Below are positions 22,979 through 31,671 of a stretch of 64,000 nucleotides of DNA, one piece after another. Position numbers and translations under genes: made by a program. Each line of letters opens with the position of its first letter. Position 1 is the first letter of the stretch. The notes under the pieces were generated by a model. The model was not told the DNA's origin. It ran no database searches and worked only from the letters and a program-made list of their open reading frames with translations. Location: assembly GCA_964464755.1 (NCBI GenBank), contig CAYXGZ010000001.1, positions 1 to 64,000 of the forward strand, in the 5' to 3' direction. This DNA is from CAYXGZ01 sp964464755. Its GTDB lineage: Bacteria > Planctomycetota > MHYJ01 > JACPRB01.

Positions 22979-23224
22979 TCCGGATCGGAGAGGACGAGAA
23001 CGGAGGACCTCCGTGCACGGCCCGGGGTCCGGACTCCCGTGAAGAAGACAGGAGCCCGCGATCAGGGGGGGCACCCCCAGCTGCAGGGACTGGAGGAACT
23101 CCAAGCCGTCCCGCTGGATCTTCAGGGTCACGATGCTGCCGGCGCCCAAGGCGCCCACCTCTTCGGCCAGCGCGCCGAAGCCCGGCAGGGCCTCCCCGTT
23201 CAACTCCAGGCTCCCTTGATGCAA
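22976..23224 (-). pseudogene. Fragment of a PDZ-domain gene
   Basis: This frame reads LELNGEALPGFGALAEEV and GSIVTLKIQRDGLEFLQSL, the C-terminal half of a PDZ domain as found in HtrA-type proteases and planctomycete secreted proteins. No start codon with support exists, nothing of a larger protein precedes it, and the frame runs backward into the methyltransferase gene in another phase. It is read as the left-over end of a gene cut off when the methyltransferase was placed here. Confidence 0.5.
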
Positions 23225-23255
23225 GTCCCGCGGAAAAGCGTGAGTGTGCCCGGCC

Positions 23256-24068
23256 TCAGGCCGTGACCGTGACCTTCAGGAAGGTCGCCGGAATAGTCGT
23301 GGTCTTGCGATCCTTCGCGGTGTTGTGCCGCTCGAACAGATCCTCGAGCTCCCGCGCCAGCTCCTCGGTCTTGCCGTTCCTCGCCGCGGAATCGAAGGCG
23401 TTCATGGTCGGGCCGTAGTAGTTGCGGAACTCGGCCACGAAGTCCTTCGGAGAGCCGGAGTAGTGGAACGTGTAGGTGTCCTCCTCGTGGTGCACGCGCT
23501 CCTTGGGAACCCCGGCCGCGCCGAACCGCTCGATCACGTGATTCGGAACGCCCCAGGTCATCGGGCTCACGAAGCCCTCGGGCGGAGGTGGCGAGTAGGC
23601 GGAGCTGATCTTGAGGATCTGGGCCACCAGGGTCGGATGGTTGGGAATCCAGTTGCCCATGGTGATCTTGCCGCCCGGGCGCGTGACCCGCACCATCTCC
23701 TTCGCCACGTCCAACGGACGCGGCGCGAACATGGCCCCGAAGATGCTGACCACGCGGTCGAAGCGCGCCGTGTCGAGGCCTTCGAGGTTCGAGGCATCGC
23801 CCTCCTGGAACTTGAGATTCGCGAGGCCGTGCTCGCCGGCCCTTCGCCGGCCCGCCTCCACCAGGTTGCCCGCGATGTCGACGCCAAGGACCTCCGCGCC
23901 GAGTTTCGCCGCGGGCAGGGCGGTGGTGCCGTCGCCGCAGCCGAGGTCCAGGACCTTGTGGCCGGCGGAGATTCCAATGCGCCTCACCAGGGCCTCCCCG
24001 CTCTCCCGCATGGTGCTCGCGATCCTGGTGAAATCGCCCTTTTCCCAGAGAGCCTTGTTTGGATTCAC
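23256..24068 (-). CDS. Class I SAM-dependent methyltransferase (UbiE-like), probable cassette gene
   Basis: The 270-residue product is a UbiE/COQ5-like methyltransferase: VNPNKALWEKGDFTRIA at the start, motif I VLDLGCGDGTTALPAA, GVDIAGN, QEGDASNLEG and RVTRPGGKITMGNW, and a C-terminal NYYGPTMNAF block. The substrate is unknown. GTG 24068 is preferred over an upstream TTG at 24089 because the protein then begins with the family's PNKALWEKGDF. Codon use is milder in GC than the neighbours. It lies between the PDZ fragment and the duplicated 5' end of the gene 22652-22966. Confidence 0.8.
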   Translation of the reverse strand: MNPNKALWEKGDFTRIASTMRESGEALVRRIGISAGHKVLDLGCGDGTTALPAAKLGAEVLGVDIAGNLVEAGRRRAGEHGLANLKFQEGDASNLEGLDTARFDRVVSIFGAMFAPRPLDVAKEMVRVTRPGGKITMGNWIPNHPTLVAQILKISSAYSPPPPEGFVSPMTWGVPNHVIERFGAAGVPKERVHHEEDTYTFHYSGSPKDFVAEFRNYYGPTMNAFDSAARNGKTEELARELEDLFERHNTAKDRKTTTIPATFLKVTVTA

Positions 24069-24182
24069 GGTTGGAACCGGTCCTTTCAAGAGTGGGTGCT
24101 TCGGGAGTATAGCCCCAGAACCGCCAGGTGCCGCCCCAGGCCGTCGCGCTGGTCCCGTCCCGGACCCGGGGCGCAGCCGCCG

Positions 24183-24286
24183 CCCAGCCCAGGCCCCAGC
24201 CCAGGATCGCCAGCATCATCGCGAACACCGCCGCCCCGGCCGGCTCCCCCCGCGTCGCCTCCATGCCCGCATCGTACCCCAATCGG
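24183..24286 (-). pseudogene. Duplicated promoter and 5' end of the 22652-22966 gene
   Basis: These 104 bases match 22885-22988 with about eight differences by eye. They hold TACGAT (24271-24276), six bases, ATG 24264 and 27 codons reading MEATRGEPAGAAVFAMML and on to GLGW, then the likeness stops. The rest of the gene is missing. Confidence 0.8.
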
Positions 24287-24287
24287 T

Positions 24288-24293
24288 TAGGAT
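24288..24293 (+). promoter_or_regulatory. -10 box TAGGAT, leaderless start at 24301
   Basis: TAGGAT ends seven bases before GTG 24301 and supports that start for the kinase. Confidence 0.6.
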
Positions 24294-24300
24294 TTGAACC

Positions 24301-27300
24301 GTGGACGCCCGCGACGACCTCGTCCTGACCCTCGCCGAGCTTCGCGGCCACCTCGACCCCGCCGACGCCGCCGAGCTCCGCGAATCCGGGACCCCCGCCT
24401 CCGCCCGCCTCCCGCGCCCCCTCCACGAGTCCCTCGCCAGGATCGCCGACGCCGTCCTCGCCCGCGGGGGCAAGCTCCTCGCCGGCCGCTACGACCTCCT
24501 CCGCAAGCTCGGCGAGGGCGGCATGGGCAAGGTCTACCTCGCCCGCGACCTCAAGCTCGACCGCGTCGTCGCCATCAAGGGCCTCGGCCGCAGCGACCCC
24601 GACGACCTCGAGCGCTTCTCCCGCGAGGCCCGCCTCGCCGCCGGCCTCCGCCACCCCAACCTCGTTGAGGTCTTCGACATCGTCGCCGACGGCCCGAACC
24701 ACTTCATCTCGATGCGCTACGTCGACGGCCGCCCGCTCTCCGAGCTCTGCACCGAGCGCACCCGCCCGCTCCCCGCGCTCGTCGAGGCCCTCGCCCAGGC
24801 CGCCGAGGGACTCGAGCACGCCCACGCCGCCGGCATCGTCCACCGCGACGTCAAGCCGGCGAACATCCTCGTCGACGCCACCGACCGCGCCAGCCTCACC
24901 GACTTCGGCCTCGCCCGCCGCCTGGACGGCGCGACCCGCGTCACGAAGTCCGGCGTCGTCCTCGGCACCCCCGCCTACATGGCCCCCGAGCAGGCCCAGG
25001 GCGACCCGCGCCGCGTCGACGCCCGCAGCGACGTCTACGGCCTGGGCGCCTCGCTCTACGAGGTCCTCACCGGCCGGCCGCCCTTCGACGGAGACTCCGT
25101 CATCGAGGTCCTCGGCGCCGTGGTCCGCGACGACCCCGTCCCGCCCAGGCGCCTCGCCCCCCGCGCGCCCCGGGACCTCGAGCTCGTCTGCCTCAAGGCG
25201 ATCGACAAGGATCCGGGGCTCCGCTACGCCACGGCCGGCGAGTTCGCCGCGGAGCTCCGGCGCTGGCTCGCCCGCGAGCCCGTCCTCGCCGCGCCGCCCT
25301 CCGCGGCCCGCCGCCTTCGACGCTGGATCTCCCGACACCGCGTCCTTTCCGTCGCCGCGGCCGCGCTCCTCCTCCTCGCGGGGGCCGGCGCCCTCCTGCT
25401 CAAGGGCTCCGCGCGCGCCGAGCGGGACCGCCGCACCATCGAGCGCGGCGCCCGCTACCGCAAGCTCCAGGAGCGCCTGAACCCCGTCGCCGGGATCATC
25501 AAGGAGACCCGGCTGCTCTACTACATCCCCAACGTCGACCTCCCCTCCCGGATCCGCAAGGTCGAGGAGGCCCTCGAGGAACTCCAGCGCCTCGCCCGCG
25601 AGGCCGAGGAGGAGGAGGGCGCCGACGCCGAGCCCTGGATCCTCGCGGGAATGGGCTGGTACTTCGTCGGCGACATCCCGAGGGCCGAGGCCGCGCTGCA
25701 GCGCGCGGCGACCCTCGCCCCGGCCGACGGCCGGGTCCCGTACTACCTCGGCCGCATCGGCCTCGAGCGCTCGATGGCCGCCGCCTTCGAGCCCGAGCGC
25801 GCGGGGTCCCGCCGCGCCGGCCGCAAGGCCTGGTCGGAGCAGGCGAGGAGGCTCTTCGAGCGCGCCGCGCCCGCCGAGGACGTGGACCGCGACATCGCCG
25901 CCGCCTACCTGGCCCTCGCCCGCGACCGCCACGACGAGGTCGCGAAGCTCTGCGCCGAGGGCCGCCGCCGCCACGCCGACGCGCTGGGCTCGGAGGAGTT
26001 CTCGCTGCTCGAGGCGCTGGTCCTGGCGGACCCCGCCGCCCGCCTCGAGGCCGCCGGCCGGGCCCTGCAGCGCCGCCCGCACTACGCCTGGGGCTACTTC
26101 GTCCGGGGCAACCTCGAGTCCGACCGCGGGCGCCTCCCCGCCGCCATCGAGGACCTGACGCGCGCCATCGCGGTCAACCCGCGCATGGCGACGGCCTACG
26201 CGAACCGCGCCGCCTACCGCCAATGGTCGGGCGACACCGCGGGCGCGGCGGAGGACTTCGAGCGCGCCGTCGCGCTCGACCCGGCGAACGCCCGCGTCTA
26301 CTACAACCGCGGCGGCTACCGGAGACTGCGCGGCGAGCTCGACGCCGCGATCGCGGACTTCGGCAAGGCGATCGAGCTCGACCCCGGGCACATCGACTCC
26401 TACAACAACCGCGCCATGGCCCGCCGCGCCCGCCGCGAGTACGACGCGGCCCTCGCGGACTCCCAGAAGGCGATCGACCTCGACCCGCGCGAGCCCGTGT
26501 CCTGGCTCGTCCGCGCCGCGACGTACCTCGCCCTCGGGCGCCGCGCCGAGGCGAAGGCGGACATCGACGAGGCCCTCAAGGTCGAGCCGGGGAACCCCGA
26601 GGCGTACTCGAGCCTGGGCAACCTCCACGCGATGGAGGGCCGCCGCCGGGAGGCGATCGACGCCTACACGAAGGCCATCGACTCCGGCCGGGCCATGCCG
26701 GGATCCTACGTGAACCGCGGCACGCTGCGCTCGGAGCTCGGCGACCACGACGGCGCGATCCGCGACTACGACGAGGCCCTGAAGCTCGACGTCGCGTACC
26801 TCGCGGCCTGGACGAACCGGGGCAACGTGAAGTGGACGAAGGGCGATCCCCAGGGCGCCCTCGCCGACTTCGCCGAGGCGCTGAAGATCAACCCCGCGAG
26901 CGTGGAGACCCTCAACGCGCGGGCCGCCGTGCGGTTGTCCATCGGCGACCTGCCCGGCGCGAGGGAGGACTGCGACGCGGCGATCGCCGCGGACCCGAAG
27001 TTCCCCGGCGCGTGGATCAACCGCGGGGCCGTGCGCGACCAGGCCGGCGACAAGGCGGGGGCGCTCGCCGACTACGACCGGGGCCTCGAGCTCAACCCCA
27101 ACGACGCGGCGGGGCACTACAACCGGGGCCTGCTCAAGATGGAGGGGAAGGACGCCGCGGGCGCGATGGCGGACTTCGACCGCGCGATCTCGCTGCGGCC
27201 GCGCTACCCCAACGCCCTCTTCGCGCGGGCCTCGCTGCACTACTCGCGCAAGGACCTCAAGGCCTCGCTCGCGGACGTCGAGGCGGCCCTCGAATGCGCC

Positions 27301-27369
27301 CCCCCGAACTGGTCCCGCCGCCGCAGCGCCGAATCCAGCCGCGACCAGCTTCGGAAAATGCTCCGCTAG
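24301..27369 (+). CDS. Ser/Thr protein kinase with C-terminal TPR array
   Basis: The 1022-residue product holds a complete Hanks-type kinase domain (about 64-325): GEGGMGKV loop at 71-78, VAIK Lys93, Glu109, HRDVKP with Asp183, DFG 201-203, and APE at 228-230. One membrane helix follows at about 347-367. The outer part has a helical region and then about ten TPR repeats (from about 590 to 1000) of the type AYANRAAYRQWSGD and YYNRGGYRRLRGE. It would phosphorylate cytoplasmic targets on a signal sensed by the TPR part. This architecture is very common in Planctomycetota. GTG start, leaderless. Confidence 0.9.
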   Translation: MDARDDLVLTLAELRGHLDPADAAELRESGTPASARLPRPLHESLARIADAVLARGGKLLAGRYDLLRKLGEGGMGKVYLARDLKLDRVVAIKGLGRSDPDDLERFSREARLAAGLRHPNLVEVFDIVADGPNHFISMRYVDGRPLSELCTERTRPLPALVEALAQAAEGLEHAHAAGIVHRDVKPANILVDATDRASLTDFGLARRLDGATRVTKSGVVLGTPAYMAPEQAQGDPRRVDARSDVYGLGASLYEVLTGRPPFDGDSVIEVLGAVVRDDPVPPRRLAPRAPRDLELVCLKAIDKDPGLRYATAGEFAAELRRWLAREPVLAAPPSAARRLRRWISRHRVLSVAAAALLLLAGAGALLLKGSARAERDRRTIERGARYRKLQERLNPVAGIIKETRLLYYIPNVDLPSRIRKVEEALEELQRLAREAEEEEGADAEPWILAGMGWYFVGDIPRAEAALQRAATLAPADGRVPYYLGRIGLERSMAAAFEPERAGSRRAGRKAWSEQARRLFERAAPAEDVDRDIAAAYLALARDRHDEVAKLCAEGRRRHADALGSEEFSLLEALVLADPAARLEAAGRALQRRPHYAWGYFVRGNLESDRGRLPAAIEDLTRAIAVNPRMATAYANRAAYRQWSGDTAGAAEDFERAVALDPANARVYYNRGGYRRLRGELDAAIADFGKAIELDPGHIDSYNNRAMARRARREYDAALADSQKAIDLDPREPVSWLVRAATYLALGRRAEAKADIDEALKVEPGNPEAYSSLGNLHAMEGRRREAIDAYTKAIDSGRAMPGSYVNRGTLRSELGDHDGAIRDYDEALKLDVAYLAAWTNRGNVKWTKGDPQGALADFAEALKINPASVETLNARAAVRLSIGDLPGAREDCDAAIAADPKFPGAWINRGAVRDQAGDKAGALADYDRGLELNPNDAAGHYNRGLLKMEGKDAAGAMADFDRAISLRPRYPNALFARASLHYSRKDLKASLADVEAALECAPPNWSRRRSAESSRDQLRKMLR

Positions 27370-27396
27370 GGGCATAATGCGGCCGGAGGTGGTTCC

Positions 27397-28662
27397 ATGA
27401 CCCCCCGACGCCCGCCCGCCCCGTACTCCAAGCGCAGCTTCCTCGTCCACGGCAAGTACCTCTCCTCGAAGTGGGACTACACCCACCACGTCGTCCCGCC
27501 GATGTCCTCGTCGAGCACGTTCCGCCTCGAGACGGCGGAGCGCGGCGCCGCGGGCTTCTGCGGGTACAGCGACCCCTCGGAGCGCGCCCACCGGCGCGGC
27601 GAGATCTTCATCTACGACCGCCTCGACGAGCCGACCCGGGCCATGCTCGAGGAGCGGCTCGCGATGGTCGAGGACGGCCAGGTCGCCGTCACGTACTCGA
27701 CCGGCATGGCCGCGATCTCCGCGGCCCTCATGTCCGTGCTGCGGAAGGGCGACGAGGTCGTCGCGCACCACGCGCTCTACGGCTGCACCTACAGCCTGCT
27801 GACCAACTGGCTGCCGCGCTACGGGATCTCCGTCCGCTACGCGGACCTGGCCCGGCCCTCCTGCCTCCGCCTCGGCCGCCGCACGAAGGTCGTGCTCTAC
27901 GAGACCCCGGTCAACCCGACCCTCGAGCTCATCGACATCCGCGCCGTGAGCGAGGTCTGCCGGAAGGCGGGCGTGCTCTCCGTCGTGGACAACACCTTCG
28001 CGACGCCGTTCTGCCAGCGGCCGCTTTCGCTCGGGGCGGACGTCGTCGTGCACAGCCTGACGAAGAGCATCTGCGGCTTCGGCACGGACATGGGCGGCGC
28101 CGTGATCACCCGCAAGGAGTTCGAGAGCGCCCTGCTGCTCTACCGGAAGGACTTCGGCGGCGTGCTGTCCTCGAAGAACGCCTGGCCGATCCTCGTCTAC
28201 GGCCTGCCCTCGCTGGAGCTGCGCATGCGGCGAGAGGAGCAGATCGCGCTGGAGGTGGCCCGCTTCCTCGACGGCCACCCCGCGGTGCAGTCGGTCGCCT
28301 ACCCCGGGCTGGAGGACTTCCCTCAGCGGGAGCTCGCGAAGGCGCAGATGACGGACTTCGACGGGACCTTCGCGCCCGCGAACATGATCTACTTCGTCGT
28401 GAAGGGCGGGGACGCGGCCGCGTCGCGCGTCGTCAACCACGCCGCGAAGCACGCGTACACGCTGACGCTCGCCGTCTCGCTGGGCCAGATCCGCTCGCTG
28501 ATCGAGAAGCCGACCGCGATGACGCACAGCGCGCTGCCCAAGGCGGCCCGGAAGGCCGGCCACCTCTCGGGCGGCGGCGTGCGGCTCAGCATCGGCATCG
28601 AGGACCCGGGCGACATCATCCACGACCTGCGCGAGGCGCTGAAGGCGGGGTCGCGGGCCTGA
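27397..28662 (+). CDS. Cys/Met metabolism PLP-dependent trans-sulfuration enzyme
   Basis: The 421-residue product belongs to the cystathionine gamma-synthase / methionine gamma-lyase family. Visible parts are VTYSTGMAAISAAL, ALYGCTYSL, YETPVNPTLELIDI, VVDNTFATPFCQRPL and the PLP-lysine segment HSLTKSICGFGTDMGG with Lys223. It forms or cleaves C-S bonds in sulfur amino acid metabolism; which reaction cannot be told from motifs. GGAGG lies ten bases before the ATG. It follows the kinase gene after 27 bases but no link in function is evident. Confidence 0.85.
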   Translation: MTPRRPPAPYSKRSFLVHGKYLSSKWDYTHHVVPPMSSSSTFRLETAERGAAGFCGYSDPSERAHRRGEIFIYDRLDEPTRAMLEERLAMVEDGQVAVTYSTGMAAISAALMSVLRKGDEVVAHHALYGCTYSLLTNWLPRYGISVRYADLARPSCLRLGRRTKVVLYETPVNPTLELIDIRAVSEVCRKAGVLSVVDNTFATPFCQRPLSLGADVVVHSLTKSICGFGTDMGGAVITRKEFESALLLYRKDFGGVLSSKNAWPILVYGLPSLELRMRREEQIALEVARFLDGHPAVQSVAYPGLEDFPQRELAKAQMTDFDGTFAPANMIYFVVKGGDAAASRVVNHAAKHAYTLTLAVSLGQIRSLIEKPTAMTHSALPKAARKAGHLSGGGVRLSIGIEDPGDIIHDLREALKAGSRA

Positions 28663-28667
28663 ACGGG

Positions 28668-28688
28668 GGTTCCAGGGGAAGTGGAACC
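28668..28688 (+). other. Hairpin after the PLP enzyme gene
   Basis: GGTTCCA (28668-28674) and TGGAACC (28682-28688) can form a seven-base-pair stem with a seven-base loop, directly after the stop. There is no T-run, so it is not a standard terminator. Confidence 0.4.
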
Positions 28689-28721
28689 TGCTAGGATGCT
28701 CGGGCTCGACCTGGAGGACCC

Positions 28722-29108
28722 ATGGCGTGGAACGGCAACGTCGATCCGAAGACGACCAAGGCGACGCCCGAGCAGGTCGCGGAGATCCGGGCGAAGCTCC
28801 GCAACCTGAACCTCCTCAGCTTCGCGTTCGCGATCCCCGGCCTCGTGCTCTGGGGCATCGGGGTTTCGCAGCGCGAAGACCCGAAGGCCGAGTTCGCGCC
28901 CCTGTTCCTCGTGGCGGGGATGGGCCTGCTGGCGGTCGGTTTCGCGCTCTACGCTCGGATGAAGAACCGCAGCCCCCTCTGGGGCTTGATGGGCCTGCTC
29001 GGCATCATCGGCCTGATCGTGCTGGCGGTCGTGGGCAAGCGCTGCCACCGCTGCAAGGCGATGGCGGGAGGCAGCGCGAAGGCCTGCGGCTGCGGCGCGC
29101 CGATGTAG
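28722..29108 (+). CDS. Small membrane protein with C-terminal CxxC motifs
   Basis: The 128-residue product has three hydrophobic helices (about 32-50, 60-78 and 84-105) and ends in CHRCKAMAGGSAKACGCGAPM, where two Cys pairs could bind zinc. No family was recognised. GGAGGA lies six bases before the ATG and a TAGGAT box 24 bases before, a leadered start. Confidence 0.65.
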   Translation: MAWNGNVDPKTTKATPEQVAEIRAKLRNLNLLSFAFAIPGLVLWGIGVSQREDPKAEFAPLFLVAGMGLLAVGFALYARMKNRSPLWGLMGLLGIIGLIVLAVVGKRCHRCKAMAGGSAKACGCGAPM

Positions 29109-29117
29109 GTCCCCGGT

Positions 29118-29840
29118 TCACTTCCCGGCGTCGAAGGAGACCAATTCCTCCAGCGCCCCGTTCGCCTTCAGCTCCCGGCCCTCCATGAGGTGCTGGCGGG
29201 TCCGCTTCGCGGCCCGCCCAGGGATCGCGTCCGTCCACCAGGTCGACTCGACCGTCTCCACGCCCCCCGAGCGGGTGCTCCGGCGGATCACCGTGCACGG
29301 GAAGTCCTTGTCCGCGACCTTGACGACGGCCCCGAGCTCGACGGCCTCCTCGACCCAGCCGGATTCCCGCCCCTTCATGTTCATCGTCCAGGAGTGCCGG
29401 ACGGCCCAGGTCGGGAACGCGGCGGCCTTCCAGATCCGGGTCACCTGCGTGACGCCGGCCTGGACGTCGACCTTCCGCTCGTGGATCGTGCAGGGCCAGG
29501 CCTTGCCGCCGACCTTCAGTTCCTCCTCGCCGGCCTTGGCGAATTTCCCCTCGAGCTCGGCCGGGAGGCCGACGAAGTACTCCTGGGGATTCGGCTCCTC
29601 CGTCCCCTCGGCCCGGGAGACGACGACGCGCTCCTTGGAGACCTCCTTCACGGTCTCGATCCGCCGGAGGGAAAACTCCTCGAAGGCGTCCGCCTTCCCG
29701 GCCGCGAAGTCCGGGATCCAGGTGGTGACCTTCCAGGTGAGCTTCGCGCCGACCGGGGCGCCCGCCCAGGGGTGGACCCAGCCCTTGCAGGGGTCGTCCT
29801 GGAGGAGCAGGAGGGGGAGGAGCAGGGCGAGGACCCGCAT
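29118..29840 (-). CDS. Secreted protein of unknown function
   Basis: The 240-residue product has a very short signal peptide (MRVLALLLPLLLLQDD) and a beta-rich body with two similar parts: each has a short stretch ending in a processed Cys (AWPCTIHERK and DFPCTVIRRS) followed by a Trp-rich strand. No enzyme motif is evident. CGGGAG lies upstream of the ATG. It is convergent with 28722-29108. Confidence 0.7.
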   Translation of the reverse strand: MRVLALLLPLLLLQDDPCKGWVHPWAGAPVGAKLTWKVTTWIPDFAAGKADAFEEFSLRRIETVKEVSKERVVVSRAEGTEEPNPQEYFVGLPAELEGKFAKAGEEELKVGGKAWPCTIHERKVDVQAGVTQVTRIWKAAAFPTWAVRHSWTMNMKGRESGWVEEAVELGAVVKVADKDFPCTVIRRSTRSGGVETVESTWWTDAIPGRAAKRTRQHLMEGRELKANGALEELVSFDAGK

Positions 29841-29951
29841 GGTTCCGCTCCCGGGTAATGTACAACCACGTTATACACCGCCGGGGAGCGCGCGGCGAAT
29901 CGGATTAACCCCGGTCCGCCCGCGGCGTCCTGAAGCGAACGGAGGAACCCC

Positions 29952-30677
29952 ATGCGCTCGCTGCCGCTCCTGCTGGCCCTGCTCGTCGTCCAGGACGTCG
30001 ACGGCTGGATCGCCAAGCTCGGCGACGAACGGATTGAGGTCCGCGACGAGGCGGCCGCCGCCCTGCGGAAGGCCGGGGCCCCCGCGCTGCCGAAGCTCCG
30101 CGCGGCGCTGGAGAAGGCCGCCGAGCGCGAGCTCAAGGCCCGGCTCCAGGGCCTGGTCGCGACCATCGAGCGCGACGCGCTGCTCGCGAGCCTCACGTGG
30201 GAGCTCGTGCCGCCCAAGGATGGCCTGGACCTGGCGACGGCGACGGGCGACGGGGACTGCCTGGTCCTGAGGATCTCCAACGCGGGCGACAAGACCGTCG
30301 TCGTGCCGGCCTGGGCGACGCTCGCGATCCGGGACGCCGCGGGCGCGGAGGTGGACTCCCACATGTACCTCGGGAAGTTCGGGGTCCGCGAGGGCTGCCT
30401 GCTCAAGGCCTTCGCGTTCCGCGAGATCCCCGCGAAGGGCTCGGTCGAGCTGCGCTTCGGCCTGAAGAACTACGGCCTGGACCCCGAGGCGATGACGGGC
30501 TGGATCCTCCCGAAGGCGGGGGAGTACTCGCTGGCCTTCTCGCTGAAGTTCGCGCGGGCGGAGTTCATCGCGCGCTGCCCGGACGGCTGCCGGACCCACG
30601 GGGCGGCCGAGCGGCCCTGGAACAAGTCGGTGGAGCTCGAGCGCTCGTTCACGGCGAAGCTCGTGGTGAAGGACTGA
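29952..30677 (+). CDS. Secreted protein with HEAT-like helices, unknown
   Basis: The 241-residue product has a short signal peptide (MRSLPLLLALLVVQDV), a HEAT-like helical pair (WIAKLGDERIEVRDEAAAALRK in parts, about 18-70) and a beta-rich C-terminal domain. The gene at 58428-59183 has the same plan and is probably a distant paralogue. GGAGG lies upstream of ATG 29952. The selenoprotein candidate follows after 31 bases, so co-transcription is likely. Confidence 0.7.
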   Translation: MRSLPLLLALLVVQDVDGWIAKLGDERIEVRDEAAAALRKAGAPALPKLRAALEKAAERELKARLQGLVATIERDALLASLTWELVPPKDGLDLATATGDGDCLVLRISNAGDKTVVVPAWATLAIRDAAGAEVDSHMYLGKFGVREGCLLKAFAFREIPAKGSVELRFGLKNYGLDPEAMTGWILPKAGEYSLAFSLKFARAEFIARCPDGCRTHGAAERPWNKSVELERSFTAKLVVKD

Positions 30678-30685
30678 TATCATGC

Positions 30686-30708
30686 GGGGGCAGCCATAAG
30701 GAGCCCCC
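30686..30708 (+). promoter_or_regulatory. Hairpin enclosing the ribosome site before the thioredoxin-fold gene
   Basis: GGGGGC (30686-30691) and GCCCCC (30703-30708) are perfectly complementary and enclose an 11-base loop that contains AAGGA, the ribosome site; the ATG follows at once. A TATCAT at 30678-30683 would start a transcript inside the left arm, so the hairpin could form only in read-through mRNA from the gene before. Confidence 0.5.
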
Positions 30709-31671
30709 ATGCGGATCCCGATCCTGGCCCTGGTCCTGGCCCTGCCCGCGGCCGCCCCCTCCGGCCTCGAGAAGGGCGACGAGTCGCCGAACTTCCGCTT
30801 CGAGGCCTCGTGGAACGTCCTCGAGGGCTCGAAGCAGCTGACCGACTACCGGGGCAAGGTCGTCTACCTCGAGGTCTGGAAGATCCACTGAGAGCCCTGC
30901 CAGCGCTTCCTGCCGCACCTCGTTGAGTTCAACGAGAAGTACCGGGACCTGGGCCTCGAGATCCTGATGGCCACCGACGTGGACAAGGCGCCGGAGCTCG
31001 AGAAGTTCGTCGCCGAGAAGAAGCTGAAGCTCGGCGTCGTCCGCGTGCCCGAGGTCTACAAGCTGCTCGACGCGAAGGGCTACCCGACCGCGTGGGCGCT
31101 CGACGTCGACGGGCGCTGCATCTGGCGCGGCCATCCCCAGGGGCTGACCGACGCGCTCGCCGAGGCCTGGCTGAAGGACCTCCGCGCGCCGCGCATCCCG
31201 AGGAAGCTCGCGCCCGGGGCCGCGATGGCCGGGGCGGCCTACGACGCGGGCCAGTACGGCGCCGCGCTGAACGCCGCGGAGAAGGCCCTCAAGGGGAAGG
31301 ACGAGAAGGCGAAGGCCGACGCGCAGTACGTCGCCGACCTCCTCAACGGCCGGATGGAGATGCACAAGGCGGCCGCGGAGGCGTACCGCGGGCGCAAGGA
31401 GCTCGAGCGCCTCGTCCCGCTGCTCGAGTCCTCCGCGAGGGAGTACTCGGGCCTGGCCTACGCGAAGGAGTGCGACGCCGAGGCGCGGAAGGTGAAGGCG
31501 ACGAAGGCCTACAAGGACTGCGTCGACGCGCGCAACGAGCTGGAGCGGCTGAAGCTCCGGCGGACGCTCCTGAAGCAGGACAAGTACAAGGCGGCGCTGG
31601 AGAAGATCGCGAAGGACTACCCGGAGACGGCGGCGGGCCGCGAGGCGGCCGCGCTGGCGGCGGAACTCTAG
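30709..31671 (+). CDS. Candidate selenoprotein: secreted thioredoxin-fold protein with UxxC active site and helical tail
   Basis: The frame has 60 codons, a TGA at 30889-30891, and continues to 31671, 320 residues in all. It starts with a signal peptide (ends AAPSG), then the redoxin opening GDESPNFRF and DYRGKVVYLEVWKIH-U61-EPC64-QRFLPHL. TlpA/ResA-type thioredoxins have WATWCGPC here, so the TGA replaces the first, nucleophilic Cys. The cis-Pro segment GYPTAWALDVDG and WRGHP complete the fold (to about 150); a charged helical tail follows. It is probably an exported thiol reductase or peroxidase-like protein. A hairpin follows at 30919-30936. Alternatives are a nonsense mutation or a TGC to TGA error. 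Confidence 0.8.
30919..30936 (+). other. SECIS-like hairpin after the in-frame TGA
   Basis: CTCGTTGA (30919-30926) and TCAACGAG (30929-30936) are exact reverse complements; as a six-pair stem the loop is GAGTTC with G first. The loop begins 33 bases after the TGA, within the range I recall for bacterial SECIS models (about 16-37). The stem uses a GTT valine codon, rare in this gene, which suggests selection on the RNA. Confidence 0.6.

Noticed and set aside
22976..23224. Intact small gene with 82 codons
   Set aside because: It is only the end of a PDZ domain, starts with an unsupported TTG, and lies between rearranged segments; recorded as a fragment.
23200..28623. Very long open frame on the minus strand (about 1800 codons) across the methyltransferase, kinase and PLP enzyme genes
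   Set aside because: It is the antisense of well-supported genes in very GC-rich DNA, where stop codons are rare. Its sequence is Arg/Gly/Ala-rich without any domain.
28668..28688. Hairpin after the PLP enzyme gene as an intrinsic terminator
   Set aside because: The stem is good but no T-run follows on either strand; kept only as an unassigned hairpin.
30967..31671. Separate gene starting at ATG 30967 behind the TGA in the thioredoxin-fold gene
   Set aside because: It would start in the middle of the thioredoxin fold, after the CxxC helix, so it cannot fold alone.
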